DNA of 33,715 bases. Origin: an uncultured Caryophanales bacterium. Its GTDB lineage: Bacteria > Bacillota_I > Bacilli_A > RF39 > UBA660. Where the stretch lies: contig CAMIXP010000001.1 of NCBI GenBank assembly GCA_946402785.1, positions 1 to 33,715 on the forward strand, given 5' to 3'. The notes under the pieces are model-generated. The model worked only from the letters and a program-made list of their open reading frames with translations. It was not told the DNA's origin and made no database searches. The position numbers and the translations under genes are program-made. This document shows, piece after piece, positions 14,518-23,553 of the stretch. Position 1 is the stretch's first letter. Each line of letters starts with the position of its first letter.

Positions 14518-15937
14518 CAATTGGTTTCCAAGTTGTTTGCTTTCTTGCATTTTCTTTTGAAAGATTATATCCAAAGATTGTTTTATCATTTCTCTTATCC
14601 ATATGTCCTATATAGAATCTAAAACTATTTTTATCTATTTCTTTTATCTTGTCATCTTTTTCTATCATTTTATTTAATTTTCTTAATTGATTTAGATTAT
14701 CATAATTCGTATTTTGTAAGTAATATAAATCAATCTTACCTGTTCTTTCATATCTCTTGATATTGTTTTCAGCAATGATTTGATCTACTGAGAAACAGTT
14801 AATGACAGAATACATAATGACTGGGATTACTACGTAGAAACTCATAATATTTAAATTCTTATTGATAATATAATAAATCGTTGGGAGTAATAAAATAGCT
14901 TCTGTTAGAAGGATTGCATATACTCCTAATCTTAATACGGTATATCCATAAGCTGCTTCATATAAAGACATTCTTAAATAAGATGAATAAATAATAATGA
15001 ATGTTAAGATGACCATTAAAATACTTAATATTTTTGTTTTGATTTCTTCTTTGCATTTCTTCGATAATAAAATGATTGTAATATTAATGAAAGAAATAAT
15101 CATTAATTGGAAGAATCCACTTCTTGCATAATCTGCATAGTTAAAACCAGATGCTACTCTATGAAGCATTAATGAATTAATTTGAATAATATCAAATACT
15201 ACATAAATAACATTTAAACAGATTAATAATAGATTCAAAGTAAATGGATCTTTTTCTTTTGAATCTTTCTTTACTCTTTTTTCTTTTAAGTACTGATCTT
15301 TTAAGAAGAATATGGTTGATCCTAAATAGAAGAATAATAATACAAAGAAGAATATCCTTGTAAATACTTCTTCAAATGAGAACCATTTTAAATCAATTTT
15401 GAATACTTTTAAGAATAAATCTCCAAAGATACTATCTGCACTTGCTAATAGAAGAAGAACTACTAATACAATTGGTATTACAACTAGTAATGCTTTTAAT
15501 ACTTTGTAGTCTTTCTTTTTCGTTTCCGTTTTCTTAGTTGGTTTTGGAATCAATTTTACTTCTTCTTTGGTATATAGACCCATTGCATTTAATGGTTTTA
15601 CCATTAAGTTTAATACTTCTACTACGACATCCCCTATTGTTTTTACTGGTTTGATCGTAAATATGTAGAATAAGAAATATAAAATTGGGATCACCAATAC
15701 ATTTAAGTATTTTAATGTATTATCATATACAAAATATGTTATGGATAAAAGAATAATTGGGATTAAGAATAATAATCCTGCTTTATTTTTGATGAGTTTA
15801 TTTTCTTTCATCATATATAGAATGAATCCTGTTAATGGAATCATAAAACATACTACATTGATTCCCCATGACTGATTGACTAAGAGAATGGAATGTAAGA
15901 TACATAATAAAATGATTCCGATTGTTAGTTTTTTCAT
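14504..15937 (-). CDS. DUF4173-type multi-pass membrane protein
   Basis: 477 residues with about twelve hydrophobic segments and a soluble Lys-rich C-terminal tail. NYADYARSGFFQLM and YLRMSLYEAAYGYT are patterns I associate with the DUF4173/DUF4153 group. Function is not established. It is the last gene of an operon behind a DUF2975 protein and an XRE regulator, with only one base between the regulator's stop and this gene's region. That grouping is common in Firmicutes and suggests a regulator-controlled membrane module. The start at 15937 has AAGGAG. Confidence 0.8.
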   Translation of the reverse strand: MKKLTIGIILLCILHSILLVNQSWGINVVCFMIPLTGFILYMMKENKLIKNKAGLLFLIPIILLSITYFVYDNTLKYLNVLVIPILYFLFYIFTIKPVKTIGDVVVEVLNLMVKPLNAMGLYTKEEVKLIPKPTKKTETKKKDYKVLKALLVVIPIVLVVLLLLASADSIFGDLFLKVFKIDLKWFSFEEVFTRIFFFVLLFFYLGSTIFFLKDQYLKEKRVKKDSKEKDPFTLNLLLICLNVIYVVFDIIQINSLMLHRVASGFNYADYARSGFFQLMIISFINITIILLSKKCKEEIKTKILSILMVILTFIIIYSSYLRMSLYEAAYGYTVLRLGVYAILLTEAILLLPTIYYIINKNLNIMSFYVVIPVIMYSVINCFSVDQIIAENNIKRYERTGKIDLYYLQNTNYDNLNQLRKLNKMIEKDDKIKEIDKNSFRFYIGHMDKRNDKTIFGYNLSKENARKQTTWKPIEKRD

Positions 15938-15938
15938 A

Positions 15939-16145
15939 TTATTTCTCCTTTTCGTAATCCAAGATATCTCCTGGTTTACAATCTAATACTTCACATATTT
16001 TTTCTAGAGTAGAAAATCTGATTGCTTTCCCTTTTCCTGTTTTTAAGATAGAAAGGTTTGCTTGTGTGATTCCTACTTTTTCTGCTAGTTCCTGAGAAGA
16101 TATTTTTCTTTTTGCCATCATGACATCTAAATTTACTATAATCAT
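15939..16145 (-). CDS. small XRE-type helix-turn-helix regulator
   Basis: 68 residues, almost entirely a Cro/C1-type helix-turn-helix: SSQELAEKVGITQANLSILK is the recognition region, and KICEVLDCKPGDIL is the closing helix usual in the YozG-like group. It binds DNA, most likely the promoter of its own operon (16644-16671). Ribosome site GGGGG lies upstream of the ATG at 16145. It sits between DUF2975 and DUF4173 genes, eleven and two bases apart. Confidence 0.9.
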   Translation of the reverse strand: MIIVNLDVMMAKRKISSQELAEKVGITQANLSILKTGKGKAIRFSTLEKICEVLDCKPGDILDYEKEK

Positions 16146-16155
16146 AAAATACCCC

Positions 16156-16620
16156 CTAAATTGTTAAGTCATTTTCTTCTTTGTATTCGGTTGCTTGATG
16201 TAGTAATAAGCTTAATGTCCATAAAGCAATTCCTACTCCAAAGAATAAAATCATTAAGAATAGTAATACCAATATGTAATTGATATAGGTATTATGAATG
16301 ACTAGTATCATTAATAATAGATCTAATAGCCATAAGGCACTCATAATGAATGATAAGTATCCCGTTGTTTGTAAGATTTTTACATTCTTCATGGTGAATG
16401 GTTCTTTCTTTTCTAAGGAATCAAACATCTTGTAAAACTGATAGGATATTCCTAACATCAATCCTCCATTTGGATATACAATTAACATCGAATAGATAAT
16501 ACTATAATTATTACTTAATAAGAATGGAACTAAGATAATAGATGGAATCGCTAATACAATTCCTACAATGACAATGATCTTTAATAAATGTCCCATTTTA
16601 TCAATCTCTTTTGGAAACAT
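16156..16620 (-). CDS. DUF2975 membrane protein
   Basis: 154 residues with four membrane segments (about 12-34, 39-62, 88-108 and 115-140). The soluble stretch FDSLEKKEPFTMKNVKIL matches the D-x-x-x-x-x-x-P-F-x-x-x-N pattern of DUF2975 proteins, which are typically encoded next to a small XRE regulator, as here. First gene of the three-gene operon; ATG 16620 behind AGGAGG. Confidence 0.85.
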   Translation of the reverse strand: MFPKEIDKMGHLLKIIVIVGIVLAIPSIILVPFLLSNNYSIIYSMLIVYPNGGLMLGISYQFYKMFDSLEKKEPFTMKNVKILQTTGYLSFIMSALWLLDLLLMILVIHNTYINYILVLLFLMILFFGVGIALWTLSLLLHQATEYKEENDLTI

Positions 16621-16643
16621 AAAATTCCTCCTTCACACTTTTC

Positions 16644-16671
16644 ATTATAGTTCTTTATTTTTGAAAGTCAA
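16644..16671 (-). promoter_or_regulatory. promoter of the DUF2975/XRE/DUF4173 operon
   Basis: Minus strand TTGACT (16671-16666), 16-nt spacer, TATAAT (16649-16644). Confidence 0.75.
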
Positions 16672-16707
16672 TATATTTTTATTGTTTTTCGATAATTTGT
16701 GTCAACT

Positions 16708-16735
16708 AAAAAAAGTAGATTTCTCTACTTTTTTA
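16708..16735 (-). terminator. intrinsic terminator
   Basis: AAAAAAAGTAGA, loop TTTC, TCTACTTTTTTT; ends the ABC permease operon. Confidence 0.9.
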
Positions 16736-18310
16736 ATTTAATTTAAAGGTTCTTGGAGCAACTTTATATACTAAGAATAATGCGAGAGATGTATAGATAA
16801 TTACAAATAGTATTCCTAGAACAGATAAGATTTCAGATGATAAAACGACTCCTGATAACCAATACGTTACAATGTAAGTTCCTAGTGTTACAAAAGAGTA
16901 ACTTGCTTTTTTTACTTCCATTTCTTTATTGAATGGTTGCATCAAATAGTAGATCACTAAGTAATGAACGGAAAAGAATACACTTAAACTCATAATAAAT
17001 AAGAATGTTGTGAGTAATGTTGTTATAGGATACGTATTGGTTGATAATAGAAAGATAATGGTATTTCCTAATCCTATGACAAAAGCTGGTAATAAGTTTA
17101 CTTTCGTTACCGTTAATAGTCTTTTCTTAAAGAGTTCTAGTATGACAGTTGGCTCCCTATAAAAGTTAAACTGTAACATGGCATGATCACAGTTAAAGAA
17201 CATGGCTTGTGTAATAATGGCTCCTCTATTAATAAAGTACATGACTATGACAAAGGCTGCTAATTTGACATGTAAGAATTCTGCAATACTTTTATTGTAA
17301 TTGGTATAACGTATCATTAAGTAAAATACTACAGCATAAATAATTGCTAATATTAGAGAATACTTTCTGGCACTTCTTAGAAGAATCTCTTTATGTCTTT
17401 CAAAGAAAATGGTATTGAATAAATCATATCCTTCTTTTTTCTCTAGGAGTTTATGATCTATTTTTTTATCTTTTTCTTTTACATCAACCATTGCTTGTTT
17501 TAAGTAATCTTTTTCATTTTTTGAATTCATGACATTTGTGATTTGACTGAGATGTTTGTAGATTAATTTATAATCTTTGATTCTTAATAAATAGATGAGT
17601 GAAATGATACCTAATAAGATAAAGATGATTGTAAATACAATGATCAATCTCATCGAAATCGTAATATTGATACATGGTAAGAAACAACAAGCTAATAAGG
17701 ATAATACGATTGGGAAATATAAATTAGAATTGGTATACCAAACATAATGATATCTTCTAAAGAACAATATATTTAACATTTCTCCTACGAGTCTTACTGC
17801 TAGTGTAAAGACTACAAAAATCAAACTATAGAGAATGGTTGGGGATAACATTAAATAATCTAAGAAGAAATAGAAGAAGATTCCATTCATAATGGTACTT
17901 GTTAATAGATTCCAAAAGATATTAGCATGAAAGAACTTTGTTGCATCCATGTTAAATACTAACATTGCAAAATATTTCTTTTTATTGGTATTTAATAATT
18001 TATTATTAATAAACATTCCTATGATGGTTAAAAAGAAATAAATATGAAAGAATGCTCTTACCAAAATATCAGGAAAGAATTTTGTACATATTAATAGAAT
18101 TACAAAGAAATACATAAATTTCAGGAATAATGCTCTTACCATAGAGAGAATCATTCCAAAGAATCCTATGATTCTTTTGATTGTTTTACTCTTATAAATA
18201 TCATCTGTGATTAAGTCTTTAAAGATTGGTAATCTTCTTAATACATAGATAAAGGAATTAACAGAGTAAGCAATATCGATTTGTAATGTCTTATGAAGTA
18301 TGTTGATCAT
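16733..18310 (-). CDS. ABC transporter permease, 525 aa
   Basis: Large hydrophobic protein with about twelve membrane segments in two groups, split by a charged cytoplasmic loop around residues 245-300 (KNEKDYLKQAMVDVKEKDKK). It overlaps the upstream ATPase gene by 20 bases, so the two form one exporter unit. The family is not recognised beyond ABC-2-like bacterial exporters. The start at 18310 is inside the ATPase reading frame and implies translational coupling. The substrate is unknown; an S66 peptidase and another membrane protein are in the same operon. Confidence 0.75.
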   Translation of the reverse strand: MINILHKTLQIDIAYSVNSFIYVLRRLPIFKDLITDDIYKSKTIKRIIGFFGMILSMVRALFLKFMYFFVILLICTKFFPDILVRAFFHIYFFLTIIGMFINNKLLNTNKKKYFAMLVFNMDATKFFHANIFWNLLTSTIMNGIFFYFFLDYLMLSPTILYSLIFVVFTLAVRLVGEMLNILFFRRYHYVWYTNSNLYFPIVLSLLACCFLPCINITISMRLIIVFTIIFILLGIISLIYLLRIKDYKLIYKHLSQITNVMNSKNEKDYLKQAMVDVKEKDKKIDHKLLEKKEGYDLFNTIFFERHKEILLRSARKYSLILAIIYAVVFYLMIRYTNYNKSIAEFLHVKLAAFVIVMYFINRGAIITQAMFFNCDHAMLQFNFYREPTVILELFKKRLLTVTKVNLLPAFVIGLGNTIIFLLSTNTYPITTLLTTFLFIMSLSVFFSVHYLVIYYLMQPFNKEMEVKKASYSFVTLGTYIVTYWLSGVVLSSEILSVLGILFVIIYTSLALFLVYKVAPRTFKLN

Positions 18311-19010
18311 TACTATCTTCCTTTAATGCTTTAATAATTTTATCTTTATATTTCTTTGAATTTAAATTTTCTTTCTTTACAAGTTCTAAGTTTTTATTCG
18401 TTATTACAACAATTTCATCACATAGATCGGTTGCTAATTCTAAGATATGGGTTGAAAAGATAATGATATGATTTTTCTTTAGACCTTTTAATAGTTTTTT
18501 CATATCTTCTTGTACGACAATATCTAGAGATGTTAATGGTTCATCTAATAAAATGACTTTTGGATTGGCTATGATATTGACAAGAATTTGCATTTTATTT
18601 TTCATACCATGAGAATATTCTTTTAATAAGATATCTTGATCTTCTCGATTAATTTTTACTAAATCAAAATAATAATCGATATCTTTTAAGTCTTTTACTC
18701 GATCTTTATTGATATCTAAATAGAACTTTAAGAATTCTCTTCCTGTTAAGAATTCTGGAACGGTTGGAGTTGATACTACATAACCAATATCATTAGTACG
18801 TAGAATGTTTCTTCCAAACTCATCTTCTAGATAGAATCTACCATTATCAACTGGAATATCACTATTTAAAGCATTAAAGAAGGTTGTCTTTCCTGCTCCA
18901 TTTCTTCCTAATAATCCATAGATTTTTCCTTCTTCAAATGTGAAATTTACATCTTTTAAAACTTCTTTTGTTCCATAACTCTTTTCTAAATCATGTATTT
19001 CGAGTTTCAT
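18291..19010 (-). CDS. ABC transporter ATP-binding protein
   Basis: 239 residues. Walker A is GRNGAGKT (about 35-42), the Q-loop region lies around IGYVVSTPTVPEF, the signature-like stretch is YSHGMKNKMQ (weaker than LSGGQ but usual in ABC-2 exporters), Walker B is VILLDEPLTSLD, and the switch His is in FSTHIL. It energises the permease encoded directly downstream. Ribosome site GAGTGATC lies near the start. Third gene of the operon 20691 to 16733. Confidence 0.93.
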   Translation of the reverse strand: MKLEIHDLEKSYGTKEVLKDVNFTFEEGKIYGLLGRNGAGKTTFFNALNSDIPVDNGRFYLEDEFGRNILRTNDIGYVVSTPTVPEFLTGREFLKFYLDINKDRVKDLKDIDYYFDLVKINREDQDILLKEYSHGMKNKMQILVNIIANPKVILLDEPLTSLDIVVQEDMKKLLKGLKKNHIIIFSTHILELATDLCDEIVVITNKNLELVKKENLNSKKYKDKIIKALKEDSNDQHTS

Positions 19011-19020
19011 ATGATCACTC

Positions 19021-20001
19021 CTATTTTAAGTATTGTTCTATTCTTCCTTTTCCTTCTTTACAAGTTACATGGGCTATTGCTCCATTGATGATGGTCATCT
19101 TTGGTACGACATGTCCAATGTCTGCTTCCATTATGATTGGAATATCTCCAAATATTTTTTGGAAGGCTTCTTCATAGGTCATTGAGCTAAAGCTATTGGG
19201 GAATAGTACTCTTCCTACGATGACTCCTTTTACGTGTTCAAACCATCCGGCTTCTTTTAATTGAAATAAAGATAGATACACATCTTCTGTCTTTAATGCA
19301 AAAACATCAAAGTACCAGATGAATCCATCTTCTTTATATTTTTCAACGAACTTTTTTGTTTGATCAAATTTGGTACCAGGTAGATATTGAAGACAGTCTA
19401 GGCATCCACCTATCATTCTTCCTGTGATATCCACTTCTCCATTTACTGCTTTCCATTCTGTTTTTTCTGTTAAAGCATAATCTCCATCTACTCTAGATTC
19501 CATATTCGTTTCATGATAATTGAAACTCTCTTGAGGAAGAATATTTCCTTTCAAGTATTCAAAAACCATTTTTTGAGAATCAAATAAATGAGTTGAATCA
19601 AAACTTCCTGCATTATGATCATAGATCGTTGCGATATCAAATTTGGTTGTGATGTAGTATAAAAGACTGGTTGGATCACTATAACCCATGACCCATTTAT
19701 CTTTGATTTTATGATCTTCTAAGTAAGGCAACATATCTAGTAAGAAATCTCCTCCAGATGCGCACATAATCATGTCTACAGAATCATCTGTCATTAAATC
19801 CATGAATTGTTTTGCTCTTTCTTCTGGTGGACCTGATACATCTCCGACTGCTCTTACATTTGCAGTTTCTAGAATTCTCCAATTGTTTTCTTTGATATGT
19901 TCTAATGATTTCTCAAATGCTTCTAATTTTTCTCCTTGCCCACGAGAAGGAGATGTAATTCCAATTAATGAATTTTCTTGTAAGAATTTTGGATAAATCA
20001 T
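19021..20001 (-). CDS. S66-family peptidase (LD-carboxypeptidase/MccF-like)
   Basis: 326 residues. The N-terminal ITSPSRG and the nucleophile elbow GYSDPT (Ser108) match family S66, as does DIGHVVPKMTIINGA with catalytic His297. The third triad position, usually Glu in a WYFE stretch, appears as WYFD (Asp232) if my alignment is right. Enzymes of this family trim murein tetrapeptides in recycling, or cleave microcin C-type peptide-nucleotides as self-protection. The length is normal for the MccF-like branch. Its start abuts the stop of the upstream membrane gene and it is ten bases from the ABC ATPase gene, so it is cotranscribed with an exporter. Confidence 0.88.
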   Translation of the reverse strand: MIYPKFLQENSLIGITSPSRGQGEKLEAFEKSLEHIKENNWRILETANVRAVGDVSGPPEERAKQFMDLMTDDSVDMIMCASGGDFLLDMLPYLEDHKIKDKWVMGYSDPTSLLYYITTKFDIATIYDHNAGSFDSTHLFDSQKMVFEYLKGNILPQESFNYHETNMESRVDGDYALTEKTEWKAVNGEVDITGRMIGGCLDCLQYLPGTKFDQTKKFVEKYKEDGFIWYFDVFALKTEDVYLSLFQLKEAGWFEHVKGVIVGRVLFPNSFSSMTYEEAFQKIFGDIPIIMEADIGHVVPKMTIINGAIAHVTCKEGKGRIEQYLK

Positions 20002-20691
20002 TTAATCTTCCTCCTTCTTGTCTTTGTTTGCTTTTATAATAGATGCCATTACAAAGTAGATAAATCGAATGAGGATTCCCCCTACTAAGAGAATGATTCC
20101 TGGTTGAATTAATGCTTTATACGTAATTGTTGTGACATGAATTAAAGACTCAATCGTGTTTCTTAACCATTCTGTTAATAAGAGAATACTTAGTCCACTT
20201 AAAGCACATGCCCAAGAAGTTGGTTTGATCCATTTTACTGGAGACCATAAAGCTAATGCAATGAACAAAATATTCACTCCTATTAGAATCATCAAGATTC
20301 CTTTCATTTTTGCATTCGTAATAAAACGATACATATTTAAAGCAAATTTTTGTTTTGGATTTAGTTTTTCTTCTTGTTCTTCTACAAATTCATCAAAGGC
20401 TTTTTCTACTTCTTTTTCTACATTTTCTTTTGTTTTATCTATTTTATCTTTGATTTTATCAGTATCGATATATTGATCTAAAAATCCTTTTACTTTGTCG
20501 CTTTTCATGATGTCTTGAAACCAGTTACTTGCTTCTTCTGACTGATTTCGAAGTTTTTCTGGAATAATTGCTTTCCACGTTTCTTCTTTAATTTCTTCTA
20601 TGACTGTTTTAGATGTTAGGTTTAATACTAATGCAATGATTAGTAATGTTAGCGTAATTGTTAAAGGGATTACACGAAATAATTTTCTCAT
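20002..20691 (-). CDS. membrane protein with a coiled outside segment
   Basis: 229 residues. One membrane segment at the N terminus (about 7-26) is followed by a roughly 100-residue Lys/Glu-rich helical stretch (DKIKDKIDKTKENVEKEVEK) and three membrane segments in the second half. Not recognised. First gene of a four-gene operon with the S66 peptidase and the ABC exporter; GAGGAGGGG ribosome site before ATG 20691. Confidence 0.75.
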   Translation of the reverse strand: MRKLFRVIPLTITLTLLIIALVLNLTSKTVIEEIKEETWKAIIPEKLRNQSEEASNWFQDIMKSDKVKGFLDQYIDTDKIKDKIDKTKENVEKEVEKAFDEFVEEQEEKLNPKQKFALNMYRFITNAKMKGILMILIGVNILFIALALWSPVKWIKPTSWACALSGLSILLLTEWLRNTIESLIHVTTITYKALIQPGIILLVGGILIRFIYFVMASIIKANKDKKEED

Positions 20692-20711
20692 AGGATCCCC
20701 TCCTCTTACTT

Positions 20712-20717
20712 ATTATA
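20712..20717 (-). promoter_or_regulatory. extended -10 of the membrane/S66/ABC operon
   Basis: Minus strand TGTTATAAT, 20 nt before the ATG at 20691. Confidence 0.6.
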
Positions 20718-20723
20718 ACATAC

Positions 20724-20755
20724 AAAAAGAAGAAAACCTTTTAGATTTTCTTCTT
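20724..20755 (-). terminator. clpB terminator
   Basis: AAGAAGAAAA and TTTTCTTCTT with a nine-base loop, followed by T on the minus strand; includes the clpB stop codon. Confidence 0.88.
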
Positions 20756-22846
20756 GATAACGAACTTATTATTTACATAATTAACGATTACTGTATCATG
20801 TTCTTCTAATGATCCTTCAATCAGTAATCTAGATAAATCTACTTCTAGAGTTCTACCTACTAAACGTTTGAGTGGTCTTGCTCCAAAGTTGATATCATAT
20901 CCTTCTTCTATGAAGGCATCTCTTGCTTGATCTGTTAATTCAATATGAAGGTCTATATCTTTTAATCTTCCTTCGATTTCATGAATAATTTTATCTAGAA
21001 TCTTATTAATTGCTTCTTTTGTTAATGGATTAAAGATAATGATTTCATCAATACGGTTAATAAATTCTGGACGGAAGGTTTCTTTTACTTCTTTCATGAC
21101 TTCTTCTCTATCATTTTCTAAGATGTGTTCACTTCCTAAGTTAGATGTCATAATAATAATGGTATTTTTAAAGTCAACGGTTCTTCCGTTTGAATCTGTT
21201 ACACGTCCATCATCTAGAATTTGTAATAATAGATTTAATACTTCTGGATGAGCTTTTTCAATTTCATCAAATAAGACAATACTATATGGATTACGTCTTA
21301 CAGCTTCTGTTAATTGTCCTCCTTCTTCATATCCAACATATCCTGGAGGAGATCCAATTAATCTTGATACTGAGAATTTTTCCATGTATTCAGACATATC
21401 AATACGAACCATATGACGTTCATCATCAAATAATTCATAGGCTAGAGTTCTCGCTACTTCTGTTTTACCAACACCTGTAGGTCCAAGGAACATAAAACTT
21501 GCAATGGGTCTATTAGGATCTTTAATTCCACTACGAGATTTCATAATGGCATCGCTTACTAATTTTAGAGCTTCATCTTGTCCCATGACACGCTTTTTCA
21601 TTTCATCTTCTAGATGTAGGACTTTTTCTTTTTCAGATGCCATTAGTTTTGTTACGGGAATATTGGTCCATTTTGCGATAATACTACAAATATCTTGATC
21701 CGTAACGGTATCACTTAATAATTTGTTTTTCTCTACTTTATTTAATTCTTCTAGTTCTTTTTCTGCCTTTGGAATTTCTCCATGACGAAGAACGGCAGCT
21801 CTTTCGAGATCATATTTGTTCTCTGCTTGGTCGAGTTCAAATCTCAATTTTTCTAGTTCTTTTTTCTTTTTACTGATTTGATTGTTGATATCTTTTTCTT
21901 TATTCCATGCTTCTGTTAGCTCTTGTTCTTTTTGTTTCATAGTTGTTAATTCTCGATCGATGTCTTCTCTTCTATGAACGGATAGTTCATCTTTTTCTTT
22001 CTTAATAGCTTCTTTTTCTATTTCAAGTCTCATAATTCTATGTGTTAAGCTATCTAGTTCAAAAGGAACAGAGTCCATTTGTACACGAATCGTTGCACAA
22101 GCTTCATCAATTAAGTCAATTGCTTTATCTGGTAAGTATCGATCAGTTATATATCTATTTGATAATGTAGCAGCCGAAATAATAGCTTTATCTTGAATGG
22201 TTACTCCATGATGGATTTCAAATCTTTCTTTTAATCCTCTTAAAATAGTTATTGTATCTTCTACCGTTGGTTCTTCTACTTTAATCTTTTGGAAACGTCT
22301 TTCTAGAGCTCCATCTTTTTCAATATATTTTCTATATTCATTTAAAGTAGTGGCACCAATTACATGGATTTCTCCACGAGCAAGCATTGGTTTTAAGATA
22401 TTAGAAGTATCCATAGATCCTTCTGTTGCACCGGTTCCTACTATCATGTGAATTTCATCAATAAACATGATAATATCGCCTTCACTCTTTTTAACTTCGT
22501 TTAAAACATTTTTAAGTCTCTCTTCAAACTCTCCACGGTACTTTGCTCCTGCAACTAAGGCAGCCATATCTAGTTCCCAAATTTTTTTATTCTTTAGAGA
22601 ACTTGGTACATCTCCTTTTAGAATTCTTAAAGCTAATCCTTCTACAATGGCTGTTTTACCAACACCTGGTTCACCAATTAGAACTGGGTTGTTTTTCGTT
22701 TTTCTCGATAAGACCCTTGTAATACTACGAATTTCATCATCTCTTCCGATAACCGGATCAATTTTACCTGCTTTCGCATCTTCTACAATATCTCGTCCAT
22801 ATTTTTCTAATACATTTTCGTTATCTTCTTCTGGATAATTATACAT
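20741..22846 (-). CDS. clpB: ClpB disaggregase lacking the N-terminal domain
   Basis: 701 residues, against about 860 for usual ClpB. Walker A1 is GEPGVGKT (58-65), Walker B1 IIMFIDEIH, and pore loop 1 AKYRG (101-105). A coiled middle domain (about 258-375) is followed by Walker A2 GPTGVGKT (455-462), Walker B2 VLFDEIEKAHP and the C-terminal FGARPLKR. The middle domain identifies ClpB rather than ClpC or ClpA. The roughly 140-residue Clp_N domain is missing: the protein starts directly at the sequence preceding the first ATPase domain. AGGGGTGAT before ATG 22846 and the promoter close upstream show this is the true start. With DnaK it reactivates aggregated proteins. Heat-shock control through HrcA is indicated by a CIRCE element. 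Confidence 0.95.
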   Translation of the reverse strand: MYNYPEEDNENVLEKYGRDIVEDAKAGKIDPVIGRDDEIRSITRVLSRKTKNNPVLIGEPGVGKTAIVEGLALRILKGDVPSSLKNKKIWELDMAALVAGAKYRGEFEERLKNVLNEVKKSEGDIIMFIDEIHMIVGTGATEGSMDTSNILKPMLARGEIHVIGATTLNEYRKYIEKDGALERRFQKIKVEEPTVEDTITILRGLKERFEIHHGVTIQDKAIISAATLSNRYITDRYLPDKAIDLIDEACATIRVQMDSVPFELDSLTHRIMRLEIEKEAIKKEKDELSVHRREDIDRELTTMKQKEQELTEAWNKEKDINNQISKKKKELEKLRFELDQAENKYDLERAAVLRHGEIPKAEKELEELNKVEKNKLLSDTVTDQDICSIIAKWTNIPVTKLMASEKEKVLHLEDEMKKRVMGQDEALKLVSDAIMKSRSGIKDPNRPIASFMFLGPTGVGKTEVARTLAYELFDDERHMVRIDMSEYMEKFSVSRLIGSPPGYVGYEEGGQLTEAVRRNPYSIVLFDEIEKAHPEVLNLLLQILDDGRVTDSNGRTVDFKNTIIIMTSNLGSEHILENDREEVMKEVKETFRPEFINRIDEIIIFNPLTKEAINKILDKIIHEIEGRLKDIDLHIELTDQARDAFIEEGYDINFGARPLKRLVGRTLEVDLSRLLIEGSLEEHDTVIVNYVNNKFVIKKKI

Positions 22847-22868
22847 TTTCTATCACCCCTCAATGATT

Positions 22869-22896
22869 ATTATACTCTATTTTTAGCACTTGTCAA
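22869..22896 (-). promoter_or_regulatory. clpB promoter overlapped by CIRCE
   Basis: Minus strand TTGACA (22896-22891), 16-nt spacer, TATAAT (22874-22869). The -35 lies in the middle of the CIRCE operator, so bound HrcA would block RNA polymerase. Confidence 0.88.
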
Positions 22897-22909
22897 TAGA
22901 GAGTGCTAA
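22883..22909. promoter_or_regulatory. CIRCE operator (HrcA binding site)
   Basis: TTAGCACTT, nine bases, GAGTGCTAA: the classic TTAGCACTC-N9-GAGTGCTAA inverted repeat with one mismatch in the left arm. Confidence 0.95.
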
Positions 22910-22924
22910 TTATATTTTTGCATG

Positions 22925-22949
22925 AAAAAAAGAGTATTTCTACTCTTTT
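22925..22949 (-). terminator. intrinsic terminator
   Basis: AAAAGAGTA, loop TTTC, TACTCTTTT with flanking A tract; ends the DUF5662 gene. Confidence 0.88.
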
Positions 22950-23503
22950 GTATATTCATCATATAACTCTTTTAAATGCTTTCTTTTTAGTACTTTATTG
23001 ATTCCATCTTTCGCAACTTCTGTATGAACTCTTTCAATGAGAGCTTTTGTTTTTGGATGAATAACACCTTTATCTTTTACTCGATTCCAGTAAGATAATT
23101 GATACTCTTTTGTCCAATTTTTTCCTTGATAGGTCATTCCTGCAGCATAAGAGTCACAAATTAACTCTAAGAAATACTTAAATGGCATCATAGGAGCTGG
23201 TGTTGGGGCATTATAATCATGCCAATACTCATAATGATGTTTATTATGATTCTTATGATGGATCCATGCGATGGAATAACCCGTTACTTCTTTACATTTA
23301 CGGATAGGACTATATTTTCCTTCATCAAAGTATCTAGCAGTTTCAAAAAATTCTACTGGTAAATATTTGGTCCAATCATGCCAGATTCCTTGCCATGGAA
23401 TTCCTACTTTACAGCAAAGACAAAATACTTTCCATCTATGTTTATTTACTACTTTAAAATGTCCCCATAATTTTTTGATTGTTAGTTTATATTCTTTTTC
23501 CAT
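22940..23503 (-). CDS. DUF5662-like protein
   Basis: 187 residues from ATG 23503; the open frame extends 13 codons upstream through the promoter. GIWHDWTKYLPVEF, GYSIAWIHHKNHNKHHYEYW and ELICDSYAAGMTYQGK match the pattern I know from DUF5662 proteins, rich in His and Asp and probably metal-binding in an all-alpha, HD-like way. Some phage and Firmicutes genomes carry it; the biochemical role is unknown. Single gene with own promoter and terminator. Confidence 0.8.
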   Translation of the reverse strand: MEKEYKLTIKKLWGHFKVVNKHRWKVFCLCCKVGIPWQGIWHDWTKYLPVEFFETARYFDEGKYSPIRKCKEVTGYSIAWIHHKNHNKHHYEYWHDYNAPTPAPMMPFKYFLELICDSYAAGMTYQGKNWTKEYQLSYWNRVKDKGVIHPKTKALIERVHTEVAKDGINKVLKRKHLKELYDEYTKE

Positions 23504-23519
23504 AGACTTCACCATCTTC

Positions 23520-23525
23520 ATTATA
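23520..23525 (-). promoter_or_regulatory. extended -10 promoter
   Basis: Minus strand TGTTATAAT, 16 nt before the ATG at 23503. Confidence 0.6.
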
Positions 23526-23529
23526 ACAT

Positions 23530-23553
23530 AAAAAAAGAGCATTATTGCTCTTT
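23530..23553 (-). terminator. intrinsic terminator
   Basis: AAAGAGC, six-base loop, GCTCTTT, followed by T tract on the minus strand; includes the stop codon of the 23542 gene. Confidence 0.88.
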
